Source of the DNA: Klebsormidium nitens
Lineage: Eukaryota; Streptophyta; Klebsormidiophyceae; Klebsormidiales; Klebsormidiaceae
Direction: 5' to 3'
Assembly (NCBI GenBank): GCA_000708835.1
Contig: DF236950.1
Span: forward strand, 401,088 to 465,087
Length of the DNA stretch: 64,000 bases
In this document: one piece after another, positions 49,401-60,900 of the stretch
Position numbering within the stretch: the first letter of the stretch is position 1
Layout of the letters: each line of letters starts with the position of its first letter
Program-made: the position numbers and the translations under genes
The notes under the pieces: generated by a model
Told to the model about the DNA's origin: nothing
The model's input: only the letters and a program-made list of their open reading frames with translations
The model's database searches: none

Positions 49401-52400
49401 CGACTATCCTGACTTCTAGATGCCTCTTCATATGAATTTAGTCCCGTTGCAGAGCACCTGGCTTTATACCCAGTCGCGATACCCAGTCGCGCGACTATCA
49501 GGGAGTCTCAGGAAGGTCTCCCGCTATTTTCCGCTGTTTGAAAGACCACAAGATCCGTTCTGTACATTGCGTAACTCCCGGCACCAATCTTACATTCCCG
49601 TGGTTGATGGGGCGTCGCGGCTCTGCAGGCTTGTTCAGCAGATCAACGAGTCGATCGGCCAAGATCCGAACTCGAAGGTCCTCGTGGGCGTCCTGGATAT
49701 CTACGGGTTTGAAAGCTTCCAGCAGAACAGCTTCGAGCAATTCTGCATCAATCTTGCGAACGAGAAGTTGCAGCAGCACTTCAACCAGGTAAGCGTCAGG
49801 CAGTCTGCACGGCTTCGGTAGATGACCAACGGCTCCGTCACTTGGTATTCGACAGGGGCTGGAGGCTAGGCCAAGGGCTTACATCGTCTGATCACAACAT
49901 GCTCCTGAAGGGTGCAGCATAAAGAATTTCATTGTCGATAAACATGAACATTTGACTTGGCTCTCTGGGACCCTTAAGTATGTTTGCCATCAGGCTTCTT
50001 GTAGTCGCTGGTAGCCCGACAAAGTGGCGGCTAGCACGTTGCAGTCCCGTTTACCACGAGTGGCCTTTCGCCGTGCAGCACGTGTTCAAGATGGAGCAGG
50101 AGGAGTACGAGAAGGAGGCCATCAACTGGAGCTACATCGAGTTCGTGGACAACCAGGACGTGCTGGACCTCATCGAGAAGAAACCCATTGGCATCATTGC
50201 CCTCTTGGACGAAGCCTGGTGAGGCAAAGGCCTGCATAATGACGGGGGTCATCGTGAATTTTTTTTGGCTAGCCTGTCTTTAGACGAGTACCCGCAAAGG
50301 TAGTTCGCTCTACACTGCGAAACACCCCATAAGATCTGCATCTGCCTGCTTTGCAGCCGGGCCCTCTTCTTTTTTTCTGCTCTGAACCTCCCAAGCGGTC
50401 ATAAAGAGTCTGACTGAAATCAAATGTGATTTCTGCAGCCTGTTCCCGAAGTCGACGCACGACACGTTCGCCACCAAGCTGTACAGCTCCCTTAGTAGCA
50501 ACGGGCGGTTCTCCAAGCCCAAGCGTTCTCAGACGGACTTTGCGATCGACCATTATGCGGGCGAGGTGGTGTACCAGACGGAGCTGTTCCTGGAGAAGAA
50601 CAAGGACTACGTGATTGCGGAGCACCAAGCGCTGCTCGGGAGCGCCGGGGATGCGTTTGTCAGGCAGCTCTTCCCGGCGCCCGCTGACGAGGGCAACAGC
50701 AAGTCGGGGTACAAGTTCTCGTCCATCGGAACCCGATTCAAGGTACGGGTCAAGCTCGGAAACTTTGCATGATCCCATTCACGCAGCAAATATTCAGATT
50801 CACTGGAAAGCAATTCTTAGTTTCCTCTGTGCATTTCGTATGATTAGAGAATTTTCAATGCTAAGCAAGGGGGTTTATGAGACCCAGCTGTTGAACGAGT
50901 TTCTAGAGGATATCTGCCCAGTCGCTTTCAGCTCGGTAGTCTTGATAGCTAATTTTGTTCGTGTGCTTTTTCTTTGCAGCAACAATTGGCGCTACTGATG
51001 GAGACGCTGTCTCACACCGAGCCGCACTACATCCGCTGCGTGAAACCAAACCAAAAGCAGAAGCCGTTCATCTTCGAGAGCGTGAACGTGATGCACCAGC
51101 TTCGCTGTGGAGTAAGTACAGTCAGGCAGTCGTTTTTATCGTCGCTAATGGACTTTGCACAGAGGTGGAAAAATCAGCCTCGACTCGCTGTTTTCCTCCG
51201 CCACTCCTGGGCAGCATTATCTTCCGCTAAACCCGCTTCGGGACGGCATGCTGGCGTCGGTTGTTGACGTCGTAAGAACTGAGCTTTTTTCGCCCGCATG
51301 CTGTCGCTCATTTTGGCCCGTATGTCCGTGCAGGGAGTGTTGGAAGCTGTTCGTATCAGCTGCGCGGGGTACCCTACACGGAAAACGTTCGAGGAGTTCG
51401 TGGACAGATTCGGCCTTTTGGCTGCTTCCATCCCGAATGCAAGGTACAGCCGTCTCCTTGTTGGTGCTCTCTTGCTTTCCTAGGGCGTATTGGCCTTTTA
51501 GTCTCGGGCAATTCGTATCTCCAGCTGTCATCCATTTAGAAAAGTATAGCATCTGGTTTCTCCATCTTTGAAACTGCCTTTGCTGCCGAACTCTGGCACG
51601 ATTGGGATCTTTAACTCTATTGGGACCGTAACACGTGTCTTACTTTTCCTGCAGCGACGACGAGAAGGTGCTGACGCAGCAGATCTTAGAGAAGGAGGGG
51701 TTGTCCAACTACCAGCTGGGCAAGTCGAAGGTGTTCCTGCGTGCGGGCCAGATGGCGCAGCTGGACAACCGGCGCGCCGAGGTGCTCAACGCGGCCGCCA
51801 AGACGATCCAACGGAAAGCGCGATCCTTCTTGGGGAGGAGGTGGTTTGTGCGCGTCAGGCAGGCCACGCTGACGATTCAGCGCTGCTACAGGGGTGAGAA
51901 CGAAGGGCTTTCTCTGTGGGCATAGCTGTATGTCACGAACAAGCAACATGTTGCCCGTATTGCATCTGCCTGTTCTTGACTTGGCTGGTTCTGTGGGAAG
52001 TCGTACTCACGCGTTGGTTGTGCTGCAGGACATTTGGGGCGGAAGGCGTTCGAAGCGCTGCGGAGGGAGGATGCTGCCGTCCGCATCCAGAAGACCGTGC
52101 GGCGGCACCAGGCGGAGCAGTCGTACAAGCGGCAACGGCACGCTGCCATCGTGTTGCAGGCGGGGGCGAGAGGGATGAGCGCGCGAAAGCAGGCCAAGGC
52201 GCTCAGGCGGGAAAAGGCAGCGACGGTCATCCAGGTAGGCATCCAATCCGTTCCGTCATTTAAGTGCCTCTTCAAGTAAACGTATTGATTGTACAGAAGC
52301 ACCCTCTTATTGGCTGAGGAGTTGCTTAATCAGGTTTGGAGAGCATGTGTTGCTTGAGCCACTGCTTCTCTTTTCAATCGACCTCCTCACATAAGTGCGT

Positions 52401-55400
52401 TCATTGTGCTGCGGACAACCATCTCTCTTAATGGAGCTTTGTGCACTGGCTCCCAATCCCTCTCCTTCGATTGTGTCGAGTGCCTAACGACTCGACACCA
52501 CCGTTTGCAGACACGGTGGCGGGGTTACAAGGCGAAGAGCGGTTACAAGAAGCTGCAGAGGGGCGTCCTGGTGGCACAGTGCCTGTACCGGGGCAGGCTG
52601 GCCCGGCGCGAGCTCAGGAAACTCAAGCTGGTGAGCTTGTATTTCAATACACTCCTGTGGCCTTCCTAGCATCGTAATGTTTGTCTCTCTTGCAGCACCT
52701 GTTCGTCCGCACATTGCAATTCTACCTCGTCAAGAGCAACTCTAGGGCAATAACAATCTTCTGACTCTCAAGTGACGGTTGAGAGTAGTCGGATTCCGGC
52801 ATCTTTTGACATCAAGAGGCTCTGAAGACTCCACAAGGACATCAACTAGACGATCTGGTGTGGCATGTATCAGTTACGTTAGCTGGCACTGCTACAGCAA
52901 GGTTCCTCTCATCTGAGGCCGTTCCTGGTCCTTGTGCAGGCTGCGCGCGAGACGGGCGCCCTACAGGCGGCCAAGTCGAAGCTGGAGAAGCAGGTGGAGG
53001 AGCTGACGTGGCGGCTGCAGCTGGCGCAGAAGATCTCGGAGCAGAAGGTGGCGGAGGTGCACCGCCTGCAGGCGGAGCTCAAGGACGCCAAGGAGCACGC
53101 GGAGCAGGCGCAGGCCACGCTGGCCAAGGAGCGCCAAGAACACAAGGCCGACATCAGCGCCGCCAAGTCGTCGTCAGCGGAGGTGGCGGTCGCAGGGGTG
53201 TCGGCGAAGGCGTCGGCGGAGCTGCTGGCCAAGTACGAGAAGCTGGTGTCGCAAAACGGTCAGCTCATGGTGAGGACGGCCCCGCGGGAGCATGCTTACA
53301 CGCGCTCGTCAATCTTTTCTGAAGAAGCCCTGTCACCCGCAGGGCTTCGTTTATAATGAGGCAGAGGGATGATCAAGCGTGGTAGAAAGTATCTGAACCA
53401 TCTGGAATCTATGCTTCCTACCTTTATCCGGAGCCAAAGGCCTAGATCAGGCATTGCCCCTTGGGTCCTGCTTTGTCCCGCCCATTCTTTGGCGACATGC
53501 TTGGCTAGGAACTTCGGAGCAGAACGTCTGCACTATCCAATTCAGAAACTGGCACCGCTCATGCAATCTCCCGTTGACTACCTGCCCGCAGCAAATGATG
53601 GACGAGGCGAACAACCGCGCAAACAACGCGGAGGCTCGGCTGTCGCGGTTCAAGGAGGTGGAGACGCGCGCCAAGAAGCTGGAGGCGCGGCTCGAGTCCG
53701 AGGTGCGCAAGGCGGAGGAGCTGAACGACAAGCTGGCCGCGCTGGAGCAGGAGAACAAGGTGCTGCGCCAGGGCGCGCTGGTCAGCCCCGGAGTGGCCTC
53801 CCGCAGCCGCATCAGCCGCGTGTCGGGACGGCAGCTGAGCCTGGAGAACGGGGACGAGCTCGGCGAGGACGGGGCCGAGAGCCCGGGCGGGGAGCTGGCG
53901 CGCAAGCGCGAGAAGCTGGTGATCGACCACACGCAGCTGCTGGCCGACCAGGAGGAGCTGCTCAAGGTGCGGCGCGCACATTTTTCGTGTCTGTTTCGTA
54001 AAGCTTCATTTTCGCGACGCTTGCTTTACATTGCCTAAGAGGGTATTTCGGAACCCGCTTAGGAGCTGGTGTGTTGACCGTCCTGTTCGGACGGGCGGGT
54101 GACCTGCCTCTGATAGGGGAAAATCTTTGTAAAGTGCTACTCGACCGTTGCTTATGAGTATGCTTGTCTTTACAGGTGGTGATGACGGAGGTGGGCTTCA
54201 GCCACGACCGGCCCGTGGCCGCGTGCGTCATCTTCAAGTCGCTGCTGCACTGGCACTCGTTCGAGGCGGAGCGCACCAACGTGTTCGACCGCATCATCCA
54301 GAACATGGGCCTCGCCATCGACGGCAACCAGGAGAACAACGAGATCCTGGCCTACTGGCTCTCCAACACCGCCACGCTCCTCTCGCTCCTCCAGCGCACG
54401 CTCAAGGCCAGCGCCAGCAGCGGGGCCACCAAGAAGAAGCAGCTCAACGTCAGCCTGATGGGCAGGCTCACGCAGGTGCGGCGCGCAGGGGCTCTGGTCA
54501 CCTCCCGGCTGCATGTCGCCCCCAAAGACCAACCTCTCGAAACCAGAGGCTAGGAATGGATGTGGGGCTGTTGAATCACAATCCGGCTGCATGTCGTCTT
54601 TGAGAGTCGACGTTTCAAAACGCAGTGGCCGATAAGGCACTTGGGGCTGTGTGCACAGCTCAAGGGTTATCTCCGGAAGTACATGGGAGGTCTTCACCCT
54701 CATCCGACGTTCTCTTCATTCCCCAGGGCTTCCGGACGGCGACCGGCTCTGGCCCCGCTCTCAGCACCAGTCCCAGCTTCGGCAACGGCGCGTCGCCTGC
54801 CGAGCACGGCGGCTCGCCAGGGACGCCGCGGCAGGTGGAGGCCAAGTACCCGGCGCTGCTGTTCAAGCAGCAGCTGACGGCCAACGTGGAGAAGATCTAC
54901 TGCATGATCCGGGACAACCTGAAGAAGGAGGTCACGCCGCTGCTGGGGTCGTGTATCCAGGCCCCGCGCGCCAGCCGGCTGAGCACCGGCAAGACCATGG
55001 TGCGCTCGCCCAGCGCGGCGCACCCGCCGTCGGCCACGCCCATGACGCTAAGCAGCCACTGGCACAGCATCATCAACAGCTTCAGCCAGCTGCTCAACAC
55101 CATGCGCGCCAACCGGGTGAGCTGCGACCCCCAAACATTCCTTGGATAGATGCGTGCACGAAGTAAGTCTTTCTGTTTGAATGTTTGCGGGGCCTATCAG
55201 GACGTCACAGCCGATGTCATGACAGTTCTCAGAAAACTTCTGTATAACTGGTCAACAAACTTGGACCTTTCTTGAGGATGAACTGCACCGACGGAACGGC
55301 AAGTGGCTTGGTAAGTTTGATACATTGGCGCTAGAAACGGTTAATGTTCGGTCAGCTCGACGCACAGCTGACCGTGCTTATGATGTTGGGGTTTTGTCTT

Positions 55401-56693
55401 TTAACCAACATCAAACTCAAGGGTTGTGCCTGCACCTGACTTCCGCTTGTTGTCCCCTGCAGGTTCCGCCGTTCCTGGTGCGGAAGCTGTTCACGCAGAT
55501 CTTCTCGTTCGTGAACGTGCAGCTGTTCAACAGCCTGCTGCTGCGGCGAGAGTGCTGCTCGTTCAGCAACGGCGAGTACGTCAAAGCGGGCCTCGCCGAG
55601 CTGGAGCACTGGATCTACGAGGCCTCCGAGGAGGTGCGGCCGCAAAACATCCCCACAGCACAAGCAACTGAGAGGTCCTTGCAGTGGATTAGTTCCTGCT
55701 TTAGGATGAGCCGCTGGAAGGGTGTTTGCCGTTGTGTCATTGATTTCGGGTACCCTTAAGACTCTCGCCCAAGCTAGCAGGGAGCAGGCATGCGGGTGCC
55801 CCTAAGAGGTCTGCTCCGTGCGTTCATCTAGTTTTCAAGATCGTTTCTCGCACAAATATGAGCAAGCGTTGCTTCTCCGTGTATCTGGAGCACAAAGCGG
55901 TTCTGTGACGTGGTGCAGTACGCGGGTGCGTCGTGGGACGAGCTGCGGTACATCCGGCAGGCGGTGGGCTTCCTGGTGATTCACCAGAAGCCGAAGAAGT
56001 CGCTGGACGAGATTACGCACGACCTGTGCCCCATCCTGAGCATCCAGCAGCTGTACCGCATCTCCACCATGTACTGGGACGACAAGTACGGCACGCACAG
56101 CGTCGCGCCCGAGGTCAGCGCGCGACACCCTCCGGACGATCTTGTTTACTTGGAGCCCGTCTGTATGCAGGACTGGCGATCTCTGCAGCTCGTGCACGGT
56201 CCGTGTGTTTTTATTGTTCCAACCGGGGGTGTCAAGCATTTTGACCGGGTCTTGTTGTGCTCTGTGTCAGGTGATTGCGCAGTTGAGAGTGTTGATGACG
56301 GAGGACTCCAACAGCGCGGGCAGCAATTCTTTCCTCCTGGACGACGATTCAAGGTGAGCTTCCTCGCAGTCCCACGTTTCGATCTGGCCGTCGTAGCCGT
56401 ATCACGGTTGCATCCAATGGTAGACGTGATCTCCTGGCTGTAATTCAGCCGGATGCCCCCATAGGACTGCATTTTCAACCTGAGTTGATCCTCAACCACA
56501 ACGTGACAATCATGCACCAGCTTGCTTCGATCCCGCTTAATCTTTTGCATTGTCGCCTTGCAGCATCCCCTTCTCCATTGACGACATTTCAAAGTCGGTG
56601 CCTGCGCTTGACGTCAACGAAATCGAACCACCTCTGCCTCTTCAAAGCAACCCGTCCTTCGCATTTCTTATGCCAACAGCGGATGCTTCGTAA
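46491..56693 (+). CDS. Class XI myosin heavy chain
   Basis: An actin motor that drives organelle movement and cytoplasmic streaming in plants. Exons: join(46491..46616, 46763..46906, 47165..47310, 47464..47620, 47838..47896, 48188..48350, 48482..48631, 48841..48977, 49174..49320, 49629..49788, 50079..50218, 50439..50742, 50980..51111, 51334..51443, 51655..51893, 52029..52234, 52511..52630, 52940..53269, 53592..53966, 54176..54475, 54727..55116, 55463..55633, 55919..56113, 56271..56353, 56564..56693), 4614 nt, 1537 aa. N-terminal SH3-like domain ([13 protein letters not shown]); P-loop GESGAGKT (154-161); switch I NNNSSRFGKF (207-216); switch [10 protein letters not shown] (433-440); actin-contact HYIRCVKPN. 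Six IQ motifs span about 740-880 (exons 15-17), coiled coil about 881-1115, then a globular tail with DIL domain ([44 protein letters not shown]), very close to land-plant myosin XI. The TAA at 56691 follows [11 protein letters not shown]. Confidence 0.98.
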
Positions 56694-57947
56694 TTGTTAC
56701 AAACCAGTCGGGTGAATACACGTGGACAGACGGTAAAGTAGTTGCGGGATTCGTGAGTGAGTCGTCAGGAGTGTAAAGTCAAACTGTAGTCGCCTCAACC
56801 AAGATTGTTTGCACAGCTTGTGCGTTCGGTTGGCATGCTTAAGTTTCTGACTTGATCGTATCATTCCTGATAAAAGTTGAGGACGATTATTTGAATTGAT
56901 CTGAATACTTTGAGTTCATGAGCTTTGAACTTATACCACTTTTCGGTGGTTGTACTGCATGCCATGAAAGCCAGACGATCTGGTTGAATCGAGCCTAGTT
57001 TGACTAGCTGTATGGTGTATACCATGAAATCATATCAGCCATGCTTAATCAAGATTAGCACCGTCTGTGTCCAAAATGCATTAGCTTATATATAAAATTC
57101 ATATAAAGCGGTTGAATGCAATGGATCTACCAAACCAGCAACCAGCTAGTAGCTCTATAATTAACGTATAATCGCGACGGCCTTTGCAGATCTTATGGTC
57201 TCCCACTCATCAGACGGCAGGTGACGATCTTCGAATCCATATATACCGCGCGCCAATTATTATATGTGCAATGCATGATTAAATGCGTCCAATATGGACA
57301 GTCCATATACGGTATATCGATCAATTACTGAGCTGCCAACCAGGCTCACATGTGATCATATATACAAATATCATGTCCATGATAATGGTACGGGATTCCC
57401 AGCCGCGCCTCGGCCAGCAGGCTCGAGCCTGCTGGACCATTTGCTCGACCGCAGGCCGCTACTACAGCGTTGAACGTACGCTGCCAGGAGAGACTAGGCT
57501 ATACATGATGTACGTCAGCCAGCCGCGCCATTCATAACAAACTTCGTGGGGACGAAGTAATCTGGCACCTCAACAACGTCTGCGCATCACTCAAATGTCA
57601 CTGTCTTGGGGACGTTCAAAGGTCCGAGGACGGTCTGATCAGGCTGTTGGACATGCAGGGACTGGTACAAGAGGAGACGAGCTTGTCAGATTGTGACAGA
57701 ACCGAACTACTGATCCCGTTCATTGGGAATGGCCACCGCAACTGTTATCGTGGCAAGCAAGTCTTTCCTTATCGCATCAAATCAAGCTAAAGTAACATAA
57801 CAGGAGGCGTCCACCTTGAAACAATGAACACGAACATACTCTGCAAACTGTACTCAAGAGTGAGAGGCACAATCTGCTGAAAAGAACCCGCTGCCTGCTG
57901 AGCAGGTTGACCCCTTACACAAACAATCACCTTAAGCTTTGACCATT
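56694..57947. other. Intergenic between converging myosin XI and acyltransferase genes
   Basis: A 1.25-kb, locally AT-rich stretch (about 56830-57400, with many TATA-like runs) holding two converging 3' ends. It contains a perfect 22-bp palindrome at 57414-57435. No coding region is supported. Confidence 0.55.
57414..57435. repeat. Perfect 22-bp palindrome
   Basis: The half-site CCAGCAGGCTC is followed immediately by its exact reverse complement, with CTCGAG at the centre and no loop. It lies between converging 3' ends and has no assigned role. Confidence 0.85.
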
Positions 57948-60900
57948 TTATATTCTCAGCGGTGCAGCGAATCCGTCCAGCATCACAGCCACTGCTTGGA
58001 GTTGCCTGCGGAAGGGGCAGACAGGCAAGCAAGTCAGGAGAGCACGCTTTTATACGTCTCTCACGAACGTTTGAGAAAGTATCCTCTTAGAAGAAGGGGC
58101 CAAGCAGACGAGTGGGTTTGCGAGGTTGGTCGAAGCCGCAAATCCCATCCGACGACAGAAAGCAGGCATGGACGGCACTTACTGTGTCACGGACACGTCT
58201 TCCACTGCGGCCCCCGGCCCCTCCGAATGCCCGAACTTCTCCGCTTGTTGCATCAAGGGGGCGAAGTCCACCAGAGACTCAACCCGGGAAAAGTCCCCCG
58301 GCTGTCCCCCGGGGCTTAGGGGCTCTTTCGAGCAGCCCTGAGGCAGTAAGCCCATGGCATTGACGGTGGAAAGGAGGCCTCGCAAGACGAAGACGCTGGG
58401 CAGAATGTCCTCGGAGGGAGCGGCGTCTGAGGGAGCCAAGGCGGCAGGCGCTTCCGATGGGGATGGCAGGAGGGGTTCGGCGCACGCAGCTTGCAGCGCG
58501 GCGACAATGGCGGCGTCCGGCAGAGGCGGCCTGCGCAACAAGGGGTGGAGTGAACGAACTTCAGCTTAAATAGAGATGAGGGCTCGAAGGCACAGGACAG
58601 CGCAGCAGCGGGCAGAGTCAGGCTGGATCAGTTGCTCGTGGCCAGTGGCAGTGGCTGTGCTGCCAAGGAGCGAGATCCGACCCGGCAAAAACTGCTGAAC
58701 CAAATGTGAAACCTCCGAGCACTTTTAGGTCACCGTCCAGATGAGCCGTTCCTTTCCGCAATGACACGCTGCAAGGATGCGGCGAGGGCCCCCCCTAACC
58801 TGTTGCTTAGTGCGAGCAAGCACCGCAGCGCGTAGGCGTACGTCCTGATGTGCGGCCGCACGAGTGCCGCCGCCCACGTCAGCACACCCCGCGCTTCCAG
58901 AGTGTTGGCATCCGGATCCCGAGAGGCAGGCCGCAGCTGACGGCCCCCGTCCAGGGACAGCACCGCTTCCTCTGCGCAGCACGGGAGGAACCTCAAAACA
59001 CTGTGATGCACGGGGGGGAACTCCGTCTTTCACAGAGTAGGCGCTGGTGGAGGACTCAGAGAGGCTACTTCTCTGCCTCATAACTGCGAATTCTCATTTC
59101 GGTAAAAGGAGCGGAACTGTTTGCCCGAAAAGTTGCCACAGCGTCGTTCCCTCTAAAACGACGAAACAGGGAGTGCCAAGTATGATCGAGTCAGTCCCCC
59201 CACCTTGCACCAGCCGGTCCAGGTACGCCGCCAGCTGCTCCTCCCACAGCGCGTCTGTGTCGGCCGCCCCAACGAGCGGGTCGAATTCCGCGCGCATGAG
59301 CCGCCGCAGCCAGCGTGCTTTCTCGGCGATAGTGGAGCGCGGGATGGTGGACCGCCGGCGGGCCGTGTCGCCGGCCCGGGTCTCGCTGAGCGCCGAGGCG
59401 AATGCACAAGCCACAAGGGCCTCGCCAGCGAACAGGTATACCAGCTGCAAAAGTAGAGAGTGGCCGCGTCTTAGGTGGACCAGTGAATCTTTTAATTAAG
59501 ACATAAAAGCAGTGTGTGAATAGAGCAGCGGTTGAAGGTGGTGTCAGCAAGCAACCGGCCGAAGAGCAGCCCAAGAATACGAGAGTGAGTGTTCCGCATC
59601 AACCCTCGATACGTTAGGATTTCAAATCTCTGGAAGTGTGAAGCCGACAAGTGAAGAAGCTGTCAGGCGGGATGGACAGTCCCAGAACCCTCGTTGGCAT
59701 CGATCCAACTACCCAGAGCTCCAGAGACGCAGGTTCTGAGAAAGCAACCGCAATCGAATGTCGTTTCCCGTTCGAGCCTGCTTGCCACACTGTTGCAGCA
59801 CACTTCCATTGCGTCCCTGGACCACCTACGTCCACTCACCTGGTTGCAGTGGTACTGCAGCGTCAGCCGGCGTTGGGGACTCCTCACCGCCCGCATCCTC
59901 GTCCCGCACACGCTCACACACGGCCCCAGCAGCCGTACCCCCTCCTCCACGGCTTCTTGCGCCGCCTCTCTGCCCCAGGGGACACCTCCCGCCACTGCGA
60001 TTTGCCCCCCCCGGGCCAGGACCTGCCACCCGACATAGTCGACCGCGGCCGCACACTCTTCTCGCTCGAGCCCCGTCCCGTCTCTGGCCGTCAAGAGCGC
60101 GACCGCCACCAGCGCGGTCGGCGTGGCCGCCACGCTGCGCCGGATGGCCGCGCCTACTTCTTCCCCGAGCGCGGCCACTAGCTCGCGCCGCTGCTCCTTG
60201 CCCACGTATACCCGGTCGATCGCGGGCTCGCCCGTCGCGGCCGGCACGCTCAGCGCCTCCGCTTCGCCGGGCTCGACAGGCAGCTCCCTGGGAGGGGGTG
60301 ATGGCACGCCCGCGCCGTCTTTTAACAACTCGGGTTTATGTACATTCGAATCAATGTATTCGTCCTTTTTACTTGTTCCTTTGTCGGCGGTCTTTTCATC
60401 TACATCCGTATCTAATTCGCCATTGCTAGGCTCTGCTTTGCTTTCCGCCGCCGTGGCAGAAACAGTTTCTACCTCTGGAACTCCTCCCTTCGCCTCGCCA
60501 TCTGGGGACTCAGCAGTGGCCCGCTCCGCCTTCTCGCTGCTTCCGTTTCCGTTCCAAGACTTTCGTGCATCCTGCACAGGCGACGTCGGCGGCCGCCTGC
60601 TGCTGGCTGCCTTCACGAGCTGGGGGCTGGGCATGGGGGCCTTGCTCCCCCCCGCTGCATTGAACTGCGCCGCAAGAGCTCCCACGGCACTAGCCCGGCG
60701 TTCTAGCGAGCGACCCTTCTCGGGCTGGGGGGACGGCGGAGCCTTCTCGGCCTCGTGCACTGGCCCCCCGTTCTGGAAGACGGCCGCCCGGTCTTTGACA
60801 CTGGTTTCGGACAGCCGTGCGGGGGGCAGCTTCGCCCCAGGGGATGCCGCCTCAGCGCTAGCGGCATGGAAGGCGGCGAGCTTGTCTTGCAGGCGGTGCC

